A program made the translations under genes and the position numbers. Shown here piece after piece: positions 1 to 6,921 of a stretch of DNA of 7,535 bases. The notes under the pieces were generated by a model. It ran no database searches, was not told where the DNA came from, and worked only from the letters and a program-made list of their open reading frames with translations. Source of the DNA: Achromobacter sp. (GTDB lineage Bacteria; Pseudomonadota; Gammaproteobacteria; Burkholderiales; Burkholderiaceae_B). Each line of letters starts with the position of its first letter. Positions within the stretch are counted from its first letter, which is position 1. The stretch spans positions 1-7,535 of the forward strand of contig DMTA01000208.1 in the NCBI GenBank assembly GCA_003454835.1. The letters are read 5' to 3'.

Positions 1-549
1 GTGGGCCAGCATCAGATGTGGGCCGCGCAGTACCTGCGTTTTGACCGGCCGAACCGCTGGTTGACGTCTGGCGGCGCCGGCACCATGGGTTACGGCGTGC
101 CCGCCGCCATCGGCGCGCAGGTCGCGCACCCGGACAAGACGGTGGTCTGCGTCAGTGGCGATGCATCTGTGCTGATGAACATCCAGGAACTGTCCACTGC
201 CATGCAGCACGAGACGCCCGTGAAGGTCGTGCTGTGCAACAACGGCTACATGGGCATGGTGCGGCAATGGCAGGAACTGATCCACGGCGGCCGCTACAGC
301 CACAGCTACAACGCGTCGTTGCCGGATTTCGTCGCGCTGGCGAAGGCGTTCGGCTGGGGCGCGGCGCGCGTGGACGACCCCGCCAAGCTCGACGCCGCGT
401 TGGCGGAATGCCTGGCGCATGACGGTCCGTATTTCCTGGACGTGGCGGTCACGGCGCAGGAAAACTGCTTCCCGATGATGCCTGCGGGGCATGGCCACCA
501 GAAGATGATGCTGGCCGAAGGCGTCTGGTATCAGGACGAGACGACCTGA
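1..549 (+). CDS. Acetolactate synthase-type thiamine diphosphate enzyme, large subunit (C-terminal part, 5' end outside window)
   Basis: This is the C-terminal 182 residues of a ThDP-dependent enzyme of the acetolactate synthase large-subunit family. The family condenses pyruvate with a second 2-oxo acid in branched-chain amino acid synthesis or in catabolic variants. The first codon, GTG, is an internal valine of the conserved [10 protein letters not shown] stretch, not a start. The full protein should be about 550-600 residues, so roughly two thirds lie upstream. The ThDP/Mg-binding motif is visible as GDASVLMN (residues 53-60) followed by NN at 80-81, with the family spacing. The GMVRQWQ segment (85-91) carries the tryptophan known from herbicide-resistance sites. 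The C-terminal [10 protein letters not shown] resembles alpha-proteobacterial acetolactate synthases more than the biosynthetic IlvI I recall from Bordetella, which points to a paralogue or an acquired copy. No regulatory small subunit follows; the next gene is convergent. The family call is secure; the exact substrate is not. Confidence 0.88.
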   Translation: MGQHQMWAAQYLRFDRPNRWLTSGGAGTMGYGVPAAIGAQVAHPDKTVVCVSGDASVLMNIQELSTAMQHETPVKVVLCNNGYMGMVRQWQELIHGGRYSHSYNASLPDFVALAKAFGWGAARVDDPAKLDAALAECLAHDGPYFLDVAVTAQENCFPMMPAGHGHQKMMLAEGVWYQDETT

Positions 550-561
550 GAGGGTGCCGGA

Positions 562-597
562 GCGGGTGTGAGACGCCTTGCAGCCGCTGACACCCGC
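562..597. terminator. Inverted repeat between convergent genes, possible bidirectional terminator
   Basis: The 55-bp gap between the two convergent stop codons contains GCGGGTGT (562-569) and its exact reverse complement ACACCCGC (590-597), an 8-bp stem with a 20-nt loop. Alternative pairing of GGTGC (553-557) with GCACC (596-600) is also possible. Its position fits a shared terminator for the acetolactate-synthase-type gene and the dehydrogenase operon. No T-rich run follows on either strand and the loop is long, so a classical intrinsic terminator is not demonstrated. Nothing else is seen in this gap. Confidence 0.35.
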
Positions 598-604
598 ACC
601 GTCT

Positions 605-1402
605 TCAAAACTGGATAGACAACCCGCCGTCCACCACCAGCACGTGACCGTTCACATACGACGCTGCGGGTGACGCCAGGAACACGGCGGCGCCCGCGAT
701 TTCTTCCGGCTCTCCCCAGCGACCCGTCGGATTGCGGGCAGCAACGCGCGGCCCGAATTGCGGGTCCGCAACCATCTCCGCATTGGTTTCCGTCGCAAAC
801 GTCCCCGGCGCGATGGCGTTGCTGGTGATGTAATGCGGGCCGAATTCCGCCGCCAGCGCGCGCACCATGCCGGTCAGTCCCTGTTTGGCCGCGGGATACA
901 CCGCGTCGCCCGCGCGCGCCAGTTCTCCCACCACCGACGTGATCGCGATCAGCCGCCCGCCGCCCTGGCGCATCATCCGCTCGGCCGCGAACTTGGCCAG
1001 CAGCATGCCGGCCACCAGATCCGTATCGATCAGTTCGCGGATTTCCGCCGGCGTGGTGTCGCGCAACGTCTTGCGGTTGCGCGCACCCACGTTGTTCACC
1101 AGGATGTCCAGGCGCTCGTGCTCGCGGTCGATGCGTTCAAAGGCCTCGGCCATCGCCGCATCGTCGCTCACATCGAACGGCAGCGGATGCGCGTCCAGCC
1201 CCGCGCCAGTCAGCTCACCCACCGCCTTGTGGACCGCTTCAACATTGCGTCCGTTGATCAGCACGCGCGCACCACAGCCGGCCAGCGCCCGCGCGATGCA
1301 AAAGCCCAGCCCGCGGGCCGAGCCGGTCACCAGCGCCACCTGTCCCGTCAGGTCGAAATTGCGCAGATACGGAAGTGTCTTCATCAATCGGGCCTCGCTC
1401 AT
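605..1402 (-). CDS. Short-chain dehydrogenase/reductase, gluconate 5-dehydrogenase-like
   Basis: A 265-residue classical SDR oxidoreductase, the usual length for the family, expected to be a cytosolic NAD(P)H-dependent alcohol/ketone oxidoreductase. The Rossmann nucleotide motif TGSARGLG is at 26-33, DV at 78-79, NNVG at 103-106 (usually NNAG), catalytic Ser156, and YPAAK with Tyr169 and Lys173. The PG motif (199-200) and a C-terminal VDGG (257-260) are also present. The conserved active-site Asn of the helix-4 region appears to be Asp128 (context IDTDL). The overall look is closest to proteins annotated as gluconate 5-dehydrogenase, but the substrate is unknown. The ATG overlaps the permease stop as ATGA, which supports this start and implies translational coupling; an in-frame ATG at 1384 (Met7) is an alternative. 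It is the last gene of the transporter operon, which suggests it acts on the imported compound or a derivative. Confidence 0.9.
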   Translation of the reverse strand: MSEARLMKTLPYLRNFDLTGQVALVTGSARGLGFCIARALAGCGARVLINGRNVEAVHKAVGELTGAGLDAHPLPFDVSDDAAMAEAFERIDREHERLDILVNNVGARNRKTLRDTTPAEIRELIDTDLVAGMLLAKFAAERMMRQGGGRLIAITSVVGELARAGDAVYPAAKQGLTGMVRALAAEFGPHYITSNAIAPGTFATETNAEMVADPQFGPRVAARNPTGRWGEPEEIAGAAVFLASPAASYVNGHVLVVDGGLSIQF

Positions 1403-2253
1403 TCCCGGAATTCCGGCGCCCAGTGCAAGAGCCGCCGTTCAATCCACGTCACACAATAAACCAGCGCAATGCCGACGATGGACAGCAGCGTCACCGCCGC
1501 GAACATGTCGGTGGCGTTCAGCGTCGCCAGCGCAGTGATCATCAGATAGCCCATGCCGGTGGTCGAGCCCACGAACTCCGCCAGCACCACGCCGATCAGT
1601 GCGAAGCTGATGGCGTTGGGCAACGCGGCAAAGGTCCAGGCCGCCGCCGTGGGAATGCGCACCCGCCACAGGATCTGGCGCGGCGAGCCGCCCAGCGTGC
1701 GGCAGAAGTCGACCAGTTCCCGCTCCACGCTGCGCCCGCCCTTGTAGGTGTTGAAGAACACCAGAAAGAACACGACGAACCACGACGTGACCACCTTTGA
1801 TGCCAGGCCCAGTCCGAAGAACATGGTGATGAGCGGCACGAACGCGATCCGCGGCATGGAATTGAACGCCACGATGAACGGGTTGAACACGTCGGCCAGA
1901 AAGCGGCTGCGGCTGAGCGTCATGCCCACCACGAAGCCGCTGCCCACGCCCACCACCAGGCCCACCAGCGTGGCCTGCAGCGTCAGCCACAGATGCGGCC
2001 AGACCGATCGCGGCCCGGGCTGCAGCCATTCCCACAGGCGCACGGCAACGCGCGAAGGCTGGCTGATGAAGAAGGGATCGAAGAGTGTGTTCTGCGCAAA
2101 CCACGGGATGCGCGTCAGCGTCTCCCAAGAGCCCAGGATGACGGCAAGGATCAGGACCTGCCACAAGGTGATGCGCACGCGGCGCGCGACGGCGGCGCGG
2201 CGGTCCAGGCGTAGCTGGTCCTGCAGGGAGTCGGCGGTATCAATCGAGGTCAT
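1399..2253 (-). CDS. ABC transporter permease, SsuC/TauC type
   Basis: A 284-residue integral membrane subunit of an importer of the nitrate/sulfonate/taurine class (BPD_transp_1 fold), a normal length for the family. It forms the inner-membrane channel, probably as a homodimer. Hydrophobic segments are seen near residues 30-45, 93-112, 127-147, 153-168, 207-227 and 253-270, giving about six spans after a cytosolic, charged N-terminus. The EAA-type cytoplasmic loop that docks on the ATPase is at about 178-201, with the core DFCRTLGGSPRQILWRVRIP showing the conserved G and the I-P pair. The start lies 13 bp after the ATPase stop. No clear Shine-Dalgarno sequence is visible there, so ribosome reinitiation is likely. 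The stop overlaps the dehydrogenase start as ATGA. The substrate cannot be inferred from this subunit. Confidence 0.93.
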   Translation of the reverse strand: MTSIDTADSLQDQLRLDRRAAVARRVRITLWQVLILAVILGSWETLTRIPWFAQNTLFDPFFISQPSRVAVRLWEWLQPGPRSVWPHLWLTLQATLVGLVVGVGSGFVVGMTLSRSRFLADVFNPFIVAFNSMPRIAFVPLITMFFGLGLASKVVTSWFVVFFLVFFNTYKGGRSVERELVDFCRTLGGSPRQILWRVRIPTAAAWTFAALPNAISFALIGVVLAEFVGSTTGMGYLMITALATLNATDMFAAVTLLSIVGIALVYCVTWIERRLLHWAPEFRE

Positions 2254-2266
2254 GACGCGTATCGGT

Positions 2267-3037
2267 TCAGGCGGCGGCGCGGAACTGCTGGCCCAGCACG
2301 CTCCAGAGGCTTTGCACGTGGGAGACGAACTGCGGCGTTTCGCGCAGCGTGAAGACGTCGCGCGGATGCGGGATCTGGATGCGCTCGTCCAGCAGCACGC
2401 GGCTGGGCGGGCCGGACAGCACCACGACGCGATCGGACAGCAGGATGGCTTCGTCCAGATCGTGCGTGACCATCACGATGGTCTGGCCCAGCTTGCGCCA
2501 GATCTCCATCAGCTCGCGATGCAGGTGCGTCTTGGTGTGCGTGTCCAGCGCGCCGAAGGGCTCGTCCAGCAGCAGGATGCGCGGCTCGACCGCCAGGCTC
2601 ATCAAGAGCGCCACGCGCCGCCGCATGCCGCCGGACAACTGGTGCGGAAAGGCGTCGGCAAAGGCGCTCAGGTGGCCGAGTTCCAGCAGCTCGGCGACAC
2701 GCTTGGCGATGCGGTCGGCCGGCACGCCCTGAAACTTCAAACCCAGCGCCACGTTCTTCCTGACGCTGAACCACGGCAACAGCGTGTCCTTCTGAAAGAT
2801 GTAGCCCAGCGCCGGCGGCACCTGCCCATCCACCACGCGCCCGTCCACCTCGATGGTGCCGGTGGTGGGACGCAGAAAGCCCGCCATCATGTTCAGCAGC
2901 GTGCTCTTGCCGCAACCGGACGGCCCGACGATGGACACGAATTCGCCTTCGTTGATGGTCAGGCTGACCTCGCCGACGGCGTGCGTCGTGCCCTGGCGCG
3001 ACTGGTACGCCTTGCCTACCTTGTCCAGCGTGATCAT
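2267..3037 (-). CDS. ABC transporter ATP-binding protein, SsuB/TauB type
   Basis: A 256-residue ATPase subunit that powers the importer at the cytosolic face of the inner membrane. Motifs occur in order: Walker A GPSGCGKST (38-46), Q-loop Gln82 in FQKD, signature LSGGM (134-138), Walker B ILLLDEP (154-160), D-loop ALD (163-165) and switch His192 in VTHD. All catalytic residues are present. The signature helix reads LSGGMRRRVALLMSL, where the family usually has LSGGMRQRVALARAL, a mild deviation. The ATG at 3037 was chosen because it overlaps the binding-protein stop as TGATG and leads directly into the family's N-terminal strand (MITLDKVGKAY). A longer in-frame start at 3079 would add 14 residues unrelated to the family and overlap the preceding gene by 43 bases. 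The coupling indicates stoichiometric expression with the binding protein. Confidence 0.94.
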   Translation of the reverse strand: MITLDKVGKAYQSRQGTTHAVGEVSLTINEGEFVSIVGPSGCGKSTLLNMMAGFLRPTTGTIEVDGRVVDGQVPPALGYIFQKDTLLPWFSVRKNVALGLKFQGVPADRIAKRVAELLELGHLSAFADAFPHQLSGGMRRRVALLMSLAVEPRILLLDEPFGALDTHTKTHLHRELMEIWRKLGQTIVMVTHDLDEAILLSDRVVVLSGPPSRVLLDERIQIPHPRDVFTLRETPQFVSHVQSLWSVLGQQFRAAA

Positions 3038-4095
3038 CAAAGGCCCCGGGCTTTTCGCACGAAGCTCATGTTCACGCACTTGGCGTAGGGTACGGTCTTG
3101 ATCTCTTCATTCGAGAATTGGCGCCCGTCGCCCATGATGGCCGTCATGCGGTTGTAGGCGTCCTCGGTGATGATGTTGTCCTTCAGGAACACCGTCTCCT
3201 TGTAGACGCCCAGCGTTTTCTCGATGGCGGCGCGCGGGAAGGCGCTCAGGTAATCGTCGTAGATCACGTCCGTGATGGCGGCCGCGCTGTTGGCGGTGAT
3301 GAAGTCCTGCGCCTTGACCATGGCGGTCACGAAGGCCTGCACAACCTCGGGACGCTTCTGGATGGTGTCCTGCAGCGTCAGCGCCGCAATGCCCGGAACA
3401 TCGCCGCCCATGAACTCGTTCCACGAGGCCTCGGTGGTGGCGTCGAAGATCGGCACGCCCCAGCCTTCCTGGCGGGCCTGCTCCATCATCGACATGGTGG
3501 CCATGCTGGCGGCGACCGAGCCGGTCTTGAGCGCGCCCAGCATGGTCGCCAGGTCGCCCAGGGGGCGGATGTCGACCTTGTCGGCCACGCCCGCCTTCTG
3601 CATCAGGTACAGCGCCATCAGCCACGTGCTGGACTGCGGCTGCGTCGCGCCGACGCGCTTGCCCGCCAGGTCCTTCATCGACTTGATCTTGCCGCTTTCA
3701 AAGTCTTCGCGGCGCACGATAACGTTGGCGTAGGTCAGCTTGCGGTCAAACCCGAACACCAGCGCGGCGGGCTTGCCCGCGATGGTCAGCGCGGGCGCGG
3801 CGGTGGCTGCCGTGGCGCCGAACACGATCTGGCCGGCGGCCAGCAACTGGTTGGTGCGCGGGCCGCTCTGCGAATTCAGGTACTCGACCTCCAGCCCGCC
3901 TTCTCCGAAGAAACCCTTTTTCAGCGCCACATAGCCGGCCGCGAAAAAGGGGTCGATGCTGCCCTGGCCATACACGACCTTGCCCAGCTTGGGCTGTGCA
4001 AAAACGACGCGACCATTGAGCAGGCTGATGCCGGCGAAGGCGGACGCGGCGGCCAGCACGCGGCGGCGGGTGGTGAAGTCGGAGCTACGGGTCAT
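3037..4095 (-). CDS. Periplasmic substrate-binding protein of an ABC importer (SsuA/NMT1-like), probable Tat signal
   Basis: A 352-residue binding protein of the SsuA/THI5/NMT1-like class that captures the ligand in the periplasm and delivers it to the permease. The N-terminus has a twin-arginine-like segment, TTRRRVLAA (about 8-16), then a weakly hydrophobic stretch to a likely cleavage site after VFA (31-33). This suggests Tat rather than Sec export, not proven. Family features follow: IDPFFAAGYVALKKGFF (47-63), GPRTNQLLAAGQI (78-90) and the second-lobe DLAGKRVGA (142-150). One Cys (340) is in the mature part and none at the cleavage site, so it is not a lipoprotein. The ATG at 4095 has GAGGA four bases upstream and begins the signal peptide. 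An in-frame TTG at 4164 would prepend 23 atypical residues and abut the terminator. First gene of the operon. The ligand is unknown; sulfonates, pyrimidine precursors and aromatic acids all occur in this class. Confidence 0.92.
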   Translation of the reverse strand: MTRSSDFTTRRRVLAAASAFAGISLLNGRVVFAQPKLGKVVYGQGSIDPFFAAGYVALKKGFFGEGGLEVEYLNSQSGPRTNQLLAAGQIVFGATAATAAPALTIAGKPAALVFGFDRKLTYANVIVRREDFESGKIKSMKDLAGKRVGATQPQSSTWLMALYLMQKAGVADKVDIRPLGDLATMLGALKTGSVAASMATMSMMEQARQEGWGVPIFDATTEASWNEFMGGDVPGIAALTLQDTIQKRPEVVQAFVTAMVKAQDFITANSAAAITDVIYDDYLSAFPRAAIEKTLGVYKETVFLKDNIITEDAYNRMTAIMGDGRQFSNEEIKTVPYAKCVNMSFVRKARGL

Positions 4096-4135
4096 GTCGT
4101 CCTCGATGTGTCTGGGTTGCAGCTGTTTGGCGTCA

Positions 4136-4164
4136 ACAATACCCCAGCGATTGCTGCCCAACAA
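4136..4164 (-). promoter_or_regulatory. Candidate sigma-70 promoter for the transporter operon
   Basis: On the minus strand, TTGTTG (4164-4159) and TATTGT (4141-4136) are separated by exactly 17 bases and match the -35 and -10 consensus at 3-4 of 6 positions each. They lie between the topB terminator and the binding-protein ATG at 4095, the only space available for an operon promoter. An alternative -35, TTGACG (4136-4131), lacks a convincing -10 partner. This is inference from pattern alone. No operator palindrome was recognised. Confidence 0.3.
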
Positions 4165-4167
4165 TGG

Positions 4168-4191
4168 AAAACGCCCGGTTTCCCGGGCGTT
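4168..4191 (-). terminator. Intrinsic terminator of topB
   Basis: A perfect 9-bp GC-rich stem, AACGCCCGG (4170-4178) with CCGGGCGTT (4183-4191), and a 4-base loop (GAAA on the minus strand). On the minus strand the stem runs into TTTTCC, a short T-rich tail. It lies 22 bases after the topB stop, which fits Rho-independent termination of topB. It implies that the downstream transporter operon has its own promoter. Confidence 0.8.
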
Positions 4192-4213
4192 CGGTCGTGC
4201 GAAGCGGCGCGGA

Positions 4214-6853
4214 TTACGCCGCGGTCTTCTTCGGTGCGGCCTTTTTCACGGCCTTCTTGGCGGCGGTCTTGGTTGCCGTTTTGGTGGCCGTCTTGGTTGC
4301 CGCCTTCTTGGCCGGCGCCTTCTTCGCAGCCGTCTTGGTGGCGGTCTTGGTGGCGGTCTTCGTCGCTGTCTTGGCCGGCGCACGGGCGCGGCCTGGCTTC
4401 TCGGGACGCGGCTCGAACTCGAATCCCACCTTGCCGTCCGGCTGACGCACCAGGAACGCCTTGAACTTGCGGTTCGTGCGGCTGGACACAAAGCCATCGA
4501 GCAGATCGGTGCGGCCGTTGGTCAGCAGCTTTTCCATCTGCTCGCGCGAGATTTCCTGCTGCAGGATGACCTTGCCCGAACGGAAATCACACGATTTTTC
4601 AGGGCCGACGGACTTTTCGCAGACGTAGCTCATACCGTGCTCAAACACGCGAGACTGGCATTTCGGGCAAGGACCCACCGGCGTGTGGCCGGAGAAGTCC
4701 ACCGCTTCGTTGTCGTCCTCGTCGTTCTGGCCGAAGTCGAATTCCAGCTTGTACTCGTCGCTGATGCGCAGGATGGCGGCAAACGGCCGGCCCATCTTGC
4801 TGATGAAGCCTTGCAGCGGACCGATCTCGCGCTTGGCCAGCAGTTCTTCGACTTCCGGCAGCTCGAACGTGCGGCCGCCCGGGTGCTTGCCGATCGAGAA
4901 GTCGCAGGCCGTGCAGGCGTAGCGGCGGTAGTTTTCCTTGACCACCGCGCCGCACTTGGGACACGGCGTCGTCAGCGTGGCGTAGTCGCCCGGCACGGTG
5001 TCGCGCTCGTATTCCTTGGCGCGCTTGACGATGACCTGCGTCATCTGCGCGATCTCGCGCATGAAGGCCTCGCGGCCCAGACCGCCCTGCTCGATCTGCT
5101 TGAGCTTGTGCTCCCATTCGCCCGTGAGTTCCGGCGAGGTCAGTTCGGCCACGTCCAGGCCCGACAGCAGCGTCATCAGCTGGCGCGCCTTGGCGGTGGG
5201 CACCAGGTCGCGGCCTTCGCGGCGCAGGTAACTTTCGTTGAGCAGGCCTTCGATGATGGCCGCGCGCGTGGCCGGCGTACCCAGGCCGCGCTCGGACATG
5301 GCCTCGCGCAGTTCTTCGTCGTCCACCAGCTTGCCGGCGCCTTCCATGGCCGACAGCAGCGTGCCTTCGTTAAAGCGCGCGGGCGGCTTGGTCGACAGGC
5401 CGACGGCTTCGATTTCTTCCGTGCGCACGGTCTCGCCGTCCGCCACCGGCACCAGGTTGGCGTCCTCGCCCTGGGCTTCCTTGCCGTAAACGGCCAGCCA
5501 GCCCGGATTGACCAGCACCTTGCCGTCCGTGCGGAAGCGGTGGCCCTGCACTTCGGTCAGGCGCGTCGTGACGCGGTATTCCGCGGCGGGGAAGAACACC
5601 GCCAGGAAGCGCTTGAGCACCAGATCGTAGAGCTTGGCCTCGGCTTCGCTCAGGTCGTGTGGGATCTGCAGCGTGGGGATGATGGCAAAGTGATCCGACA
5701 CCTTCTTGTTGTCGAAGATGCGGCGGTTCGGCTTGACCCACTGCTGGCTGACGACGGTGTCGGCATGGCGCGCCAGGCCGCCCACGGCGTTGGAGCCGCC
5801 CTTGGCCAGCGCGCGCATGGTTTCCTGCACCGTGCTGATGTAGTCCTCGGGCAGGTAGCGCGAGTCGGTACGCGGATAGGTCAGCGCCTTGTGGCGTTCG
5901 TACAGCGTCTGCGCCAGCGCCAGCGTGGTCTTGGCCGAGAAACCGAAGCGGCCGTTGGCCTCGCGCTGCAGCGACGTCAGGTCGTACAGGGCCGGCGACA
6001 TCTGGCTGGACGGCTTGGATTCTTCGGTCACGCTGCCCGGCTTCTCGCGGCAGGCGGCGACCACGCTTTGCGCGGCGGCGGCCGACCACAGGCGCGACTC
6101 GCGCTTTTCGGGATCTTTGTCGTCTTTCTTGAATTGCGGGTCGATCCAGCGGCCTTCGTACAGGCCGGCGGCGGCGACGAAGGTGGCGCGCACTTCCCAG
6201 TAGTCGCGCGGCACGAAGCGGCGGATGCGCTCTTCGCGTTCGGCCACGATGGCCAGCGTGGGCGTCTGCACCCGGCCGACCGGCGTCTTGAAGAAGCCAC
6301 CGTCCTTGCTGTTGAAGGCCGTCATGGCGCGCGTGCCGTTGATGCCGACCAGCCAGTCGGCTTCGGCACGCGAGCGCGCCGCGGCTTCCAGCGGCTTCAT
6401 CTGCGTATCGTCGCGCAGGTTGGCGAACGCTTCGCGGATGGCGGCCTGGGTCATCGACTGCAGCCACAGGCGCTGAATCGGCTTCTTCACGCCCGCATAT
6501 TGAACGATGTAGCGGAAGATCAGTTCGCCTTCACGTCCCGCGTCACAGGCGTTGATGATGGCGTCGACGTCCTTGCGCTTGGCCAGGCGGACAAGCAGCT
6601 TAAGGCGTTCGGCGGACTTCTTGTCGGTCGGGCCCAATTCGAACGCAGGCGGAATCACGGGCAGGTGCGTGAAGCTCCACTTTCCCTTGACCGGATCGTT
6701 GGGCGCGACCAAGCTGAGCAAATGGCCGATGCTGGAAGCGAGAACGTAACGTTCGCTTTCAAAATAGTCGCCCTCGCGCGCGAAGCCTCCCAAGGCGCGT
6801 GATATATCAAGGGCCACCGAGGGCTTCTCGGCAATAATCAGCGTTTTATTCAT
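4214..6853 (-). CDS. topB: DNA topoisomerase III with lysine/alanine-rich C-terminal tail
   Basis: An 879-residue type IA topoisomerase that relaxes or decatenates DNA by passing strands through a single-strand break held on a tyrosine. The Toprim domain begins with LIIAEKPS (5-12, metal-site Glu9) and has ACDAGREGELIFR (102-114, Asp104, Glu108, Glu110). The DAG form in place of DxD is, as I recall, usual in the Gram-positive-like TopB branch. PVGRVQTPTL (191-200) and the catalytic Tyr326 in LTYPRTDSRYLP follow, then RGLGTPATR (522-530). Two Cys4 zinc-binding candidates are at C631/C634/C647/C650 and C729/C732/C745/C755. Residues from about 822 to 879 form a histone-H1-like basic tail. The ATG at 6853 is chosen because it opens directly on the Toprim strand and has GGA about nine bases upstream; a frame extending to 7234 adds 127 Arg-rich residues that lie antisense to the divergent gene. 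It ends just before a strong terminator. Confidence 0.96.
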   Translation of the reverse strand: MNKTLIIAEKPSVALDISRALGGFAREGDYFESERYVLASSIGHLLSLVAPNDPVKGKWSFTHLPVIPPAFELGPTDKKSAERLKLLVRLAKRKDVDAIINACDAGREGELIFRYIVQYAGVKKPIQRLWLQSMTQAAIREAFANLRDDTQMKPLEAAARSRAEADWLVGINGTRAMTAFNSKDGGFFKTPVGRVQTPTLAIVAEREERIRRFVPRDYWEVRATFVAAAGLYEGRWIDPQFKKDDKDPEKRESRLWSAAAAQSVVAACREKPGSVTEESKPSSQMSPALYDLTSLQREANGRFGFSAKTTLALAQTLYERHKALTYPRTDSRYLPEDYISTVQETMRALAKGGSNAVGGLARHADTVVSQQWVKPNRRIFDNKKVSDHFAIIPTLQIPHDLSEAEAKLYDLVLKRFLAVFFPAAEYRVTTRLTEVQGHRFRTDGKVLVNPGWLAVYGKEAQGEDANLVPVADGETVRTEEIEAVGLSTKPPARFNEGTLLSAMEGAGKLVDDEELREAMSERGLGTPATRAAIIEGLLNESYLRREGRDLVPTAKARQLMTLLSGLDVAELTSPELTGEWEHKLKQIEQGGLGREAFMREIAQMTQVIVKRAKEYERDTVPGDYATLTTPCPKCGAVVKENYRRYACTACDFSIGKHPGGRTFELPEVEELLAKREIGPLQGFISKMGRPFAAILRISDEYKLEFDFGQNDEDDNEAVDFSGHTPVGPCPKCQSRVFEHGMSYVCEKSVGPEKSCDFRSGKVILQQEISREQMEKLLTNGRTDLLDGFVSSRTNRKFKAFLVRQPDGKVGFEFEPRPEKPGRARAPAKTATKTATKTATKTAAKKAPAKKAATKTATKTATKTAAKKAVKKAAPKKTAA
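4238..4363 (-). repeat. Tandem coding repeats in the TopB basic tail
   Basis: Within topB codons 831-872 there are two copies of a 66-base-period block. Each block encodes three TKTA tetrapeptides (12-base units) followed by AKKA and a KKA segment. Copy 1 starts at residue 831 and copy 2 at residue 853, and the 16-residue core TKTATKTATKTAAKKA is identical in both. The linkers differ (PAKKAA versus VKKAA). The DNA copies are close but not identical at wobble positions. Low-complexity in-frame repeats of this sort can change copy number by slippage without breaking the frame. The tail resembles lysine-rich DNA-binding tails such as the histone-H1-like proteins of Bordetella and relatives. This is resemblance in composition, not shown homology. 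Confidence 0.85.
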
Positions 6854-6891
6854 GTGTATCCAGTGGCGGTAGTCCCGCCGTATCAGCGCGG

Positions 6892-6921
6892 ATAATAAGA
6901 TCGGAGATTCGCCAGATGCAA
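6892..6921 (-). promoter_or_regulatory. Candidate topB promoter overlapping the divergent gene start
   Basis: On the minus strand TTGCAT (6921-6916) and TATTAT (6897-6892) are separated by 18 bases; the -10 matches consensus at 5 of 6. This would give a leader of about 30 bases before the topB ATG. The -35 covers the ATG of the divergent membrane-protein gene, so expression of the two could interfere. On the plus strand the same AT-rich patch reads GATAAT (6891-6896), a possible -10 for the divergent gene, but no recognisable -35 lies at the proper distance. The leader also holds a small hairpin, GGCGG/CCGCC (6865-6879). Pattern-based only. Confidence 0.3.

Noticed and set aside
1748..3088. 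A 446-codon plus-strand open frame opposite the permease and ATPase
   Set aside because: It covers two genes with intact family motifs on the other strand and has no family features of its own.
4096..4164. An upstream TTG start for the substrate-binding protein
   Set aside because: It would bury the signal peptide behind 23 polar residues and begin immediately next to the topB terminator. The ATG at 4095 has a good ribosome-binding site.
4164..4445. A plus-strand small membrane-like protein with AVLVAVLVAVLVA repeats
   Set aside because: The hydrophobic repeat is simply the reverse complement of the Thr-Lys-Thr-Ala codons of the TopB tail; there is no supporting ribosome-binding site or homology.
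3118..4464. A 448-codon plus-strand open frame opposite the binding protein and the topB end
   Set aside because: It is antisense to the binding protein, reads across the topB terminator and shows low-complexity composition; it is a shadow frame.
3956..6802. A 948-codon open frame on the plus strand opposite topB
   Set aside because: Its product has no recognisable domain and is rich in Arg, Ala, His and Gln, typical of the antisense frame of a GC-rich gene. The opposite strand encodes a complete topoisomerase III with all motifs.
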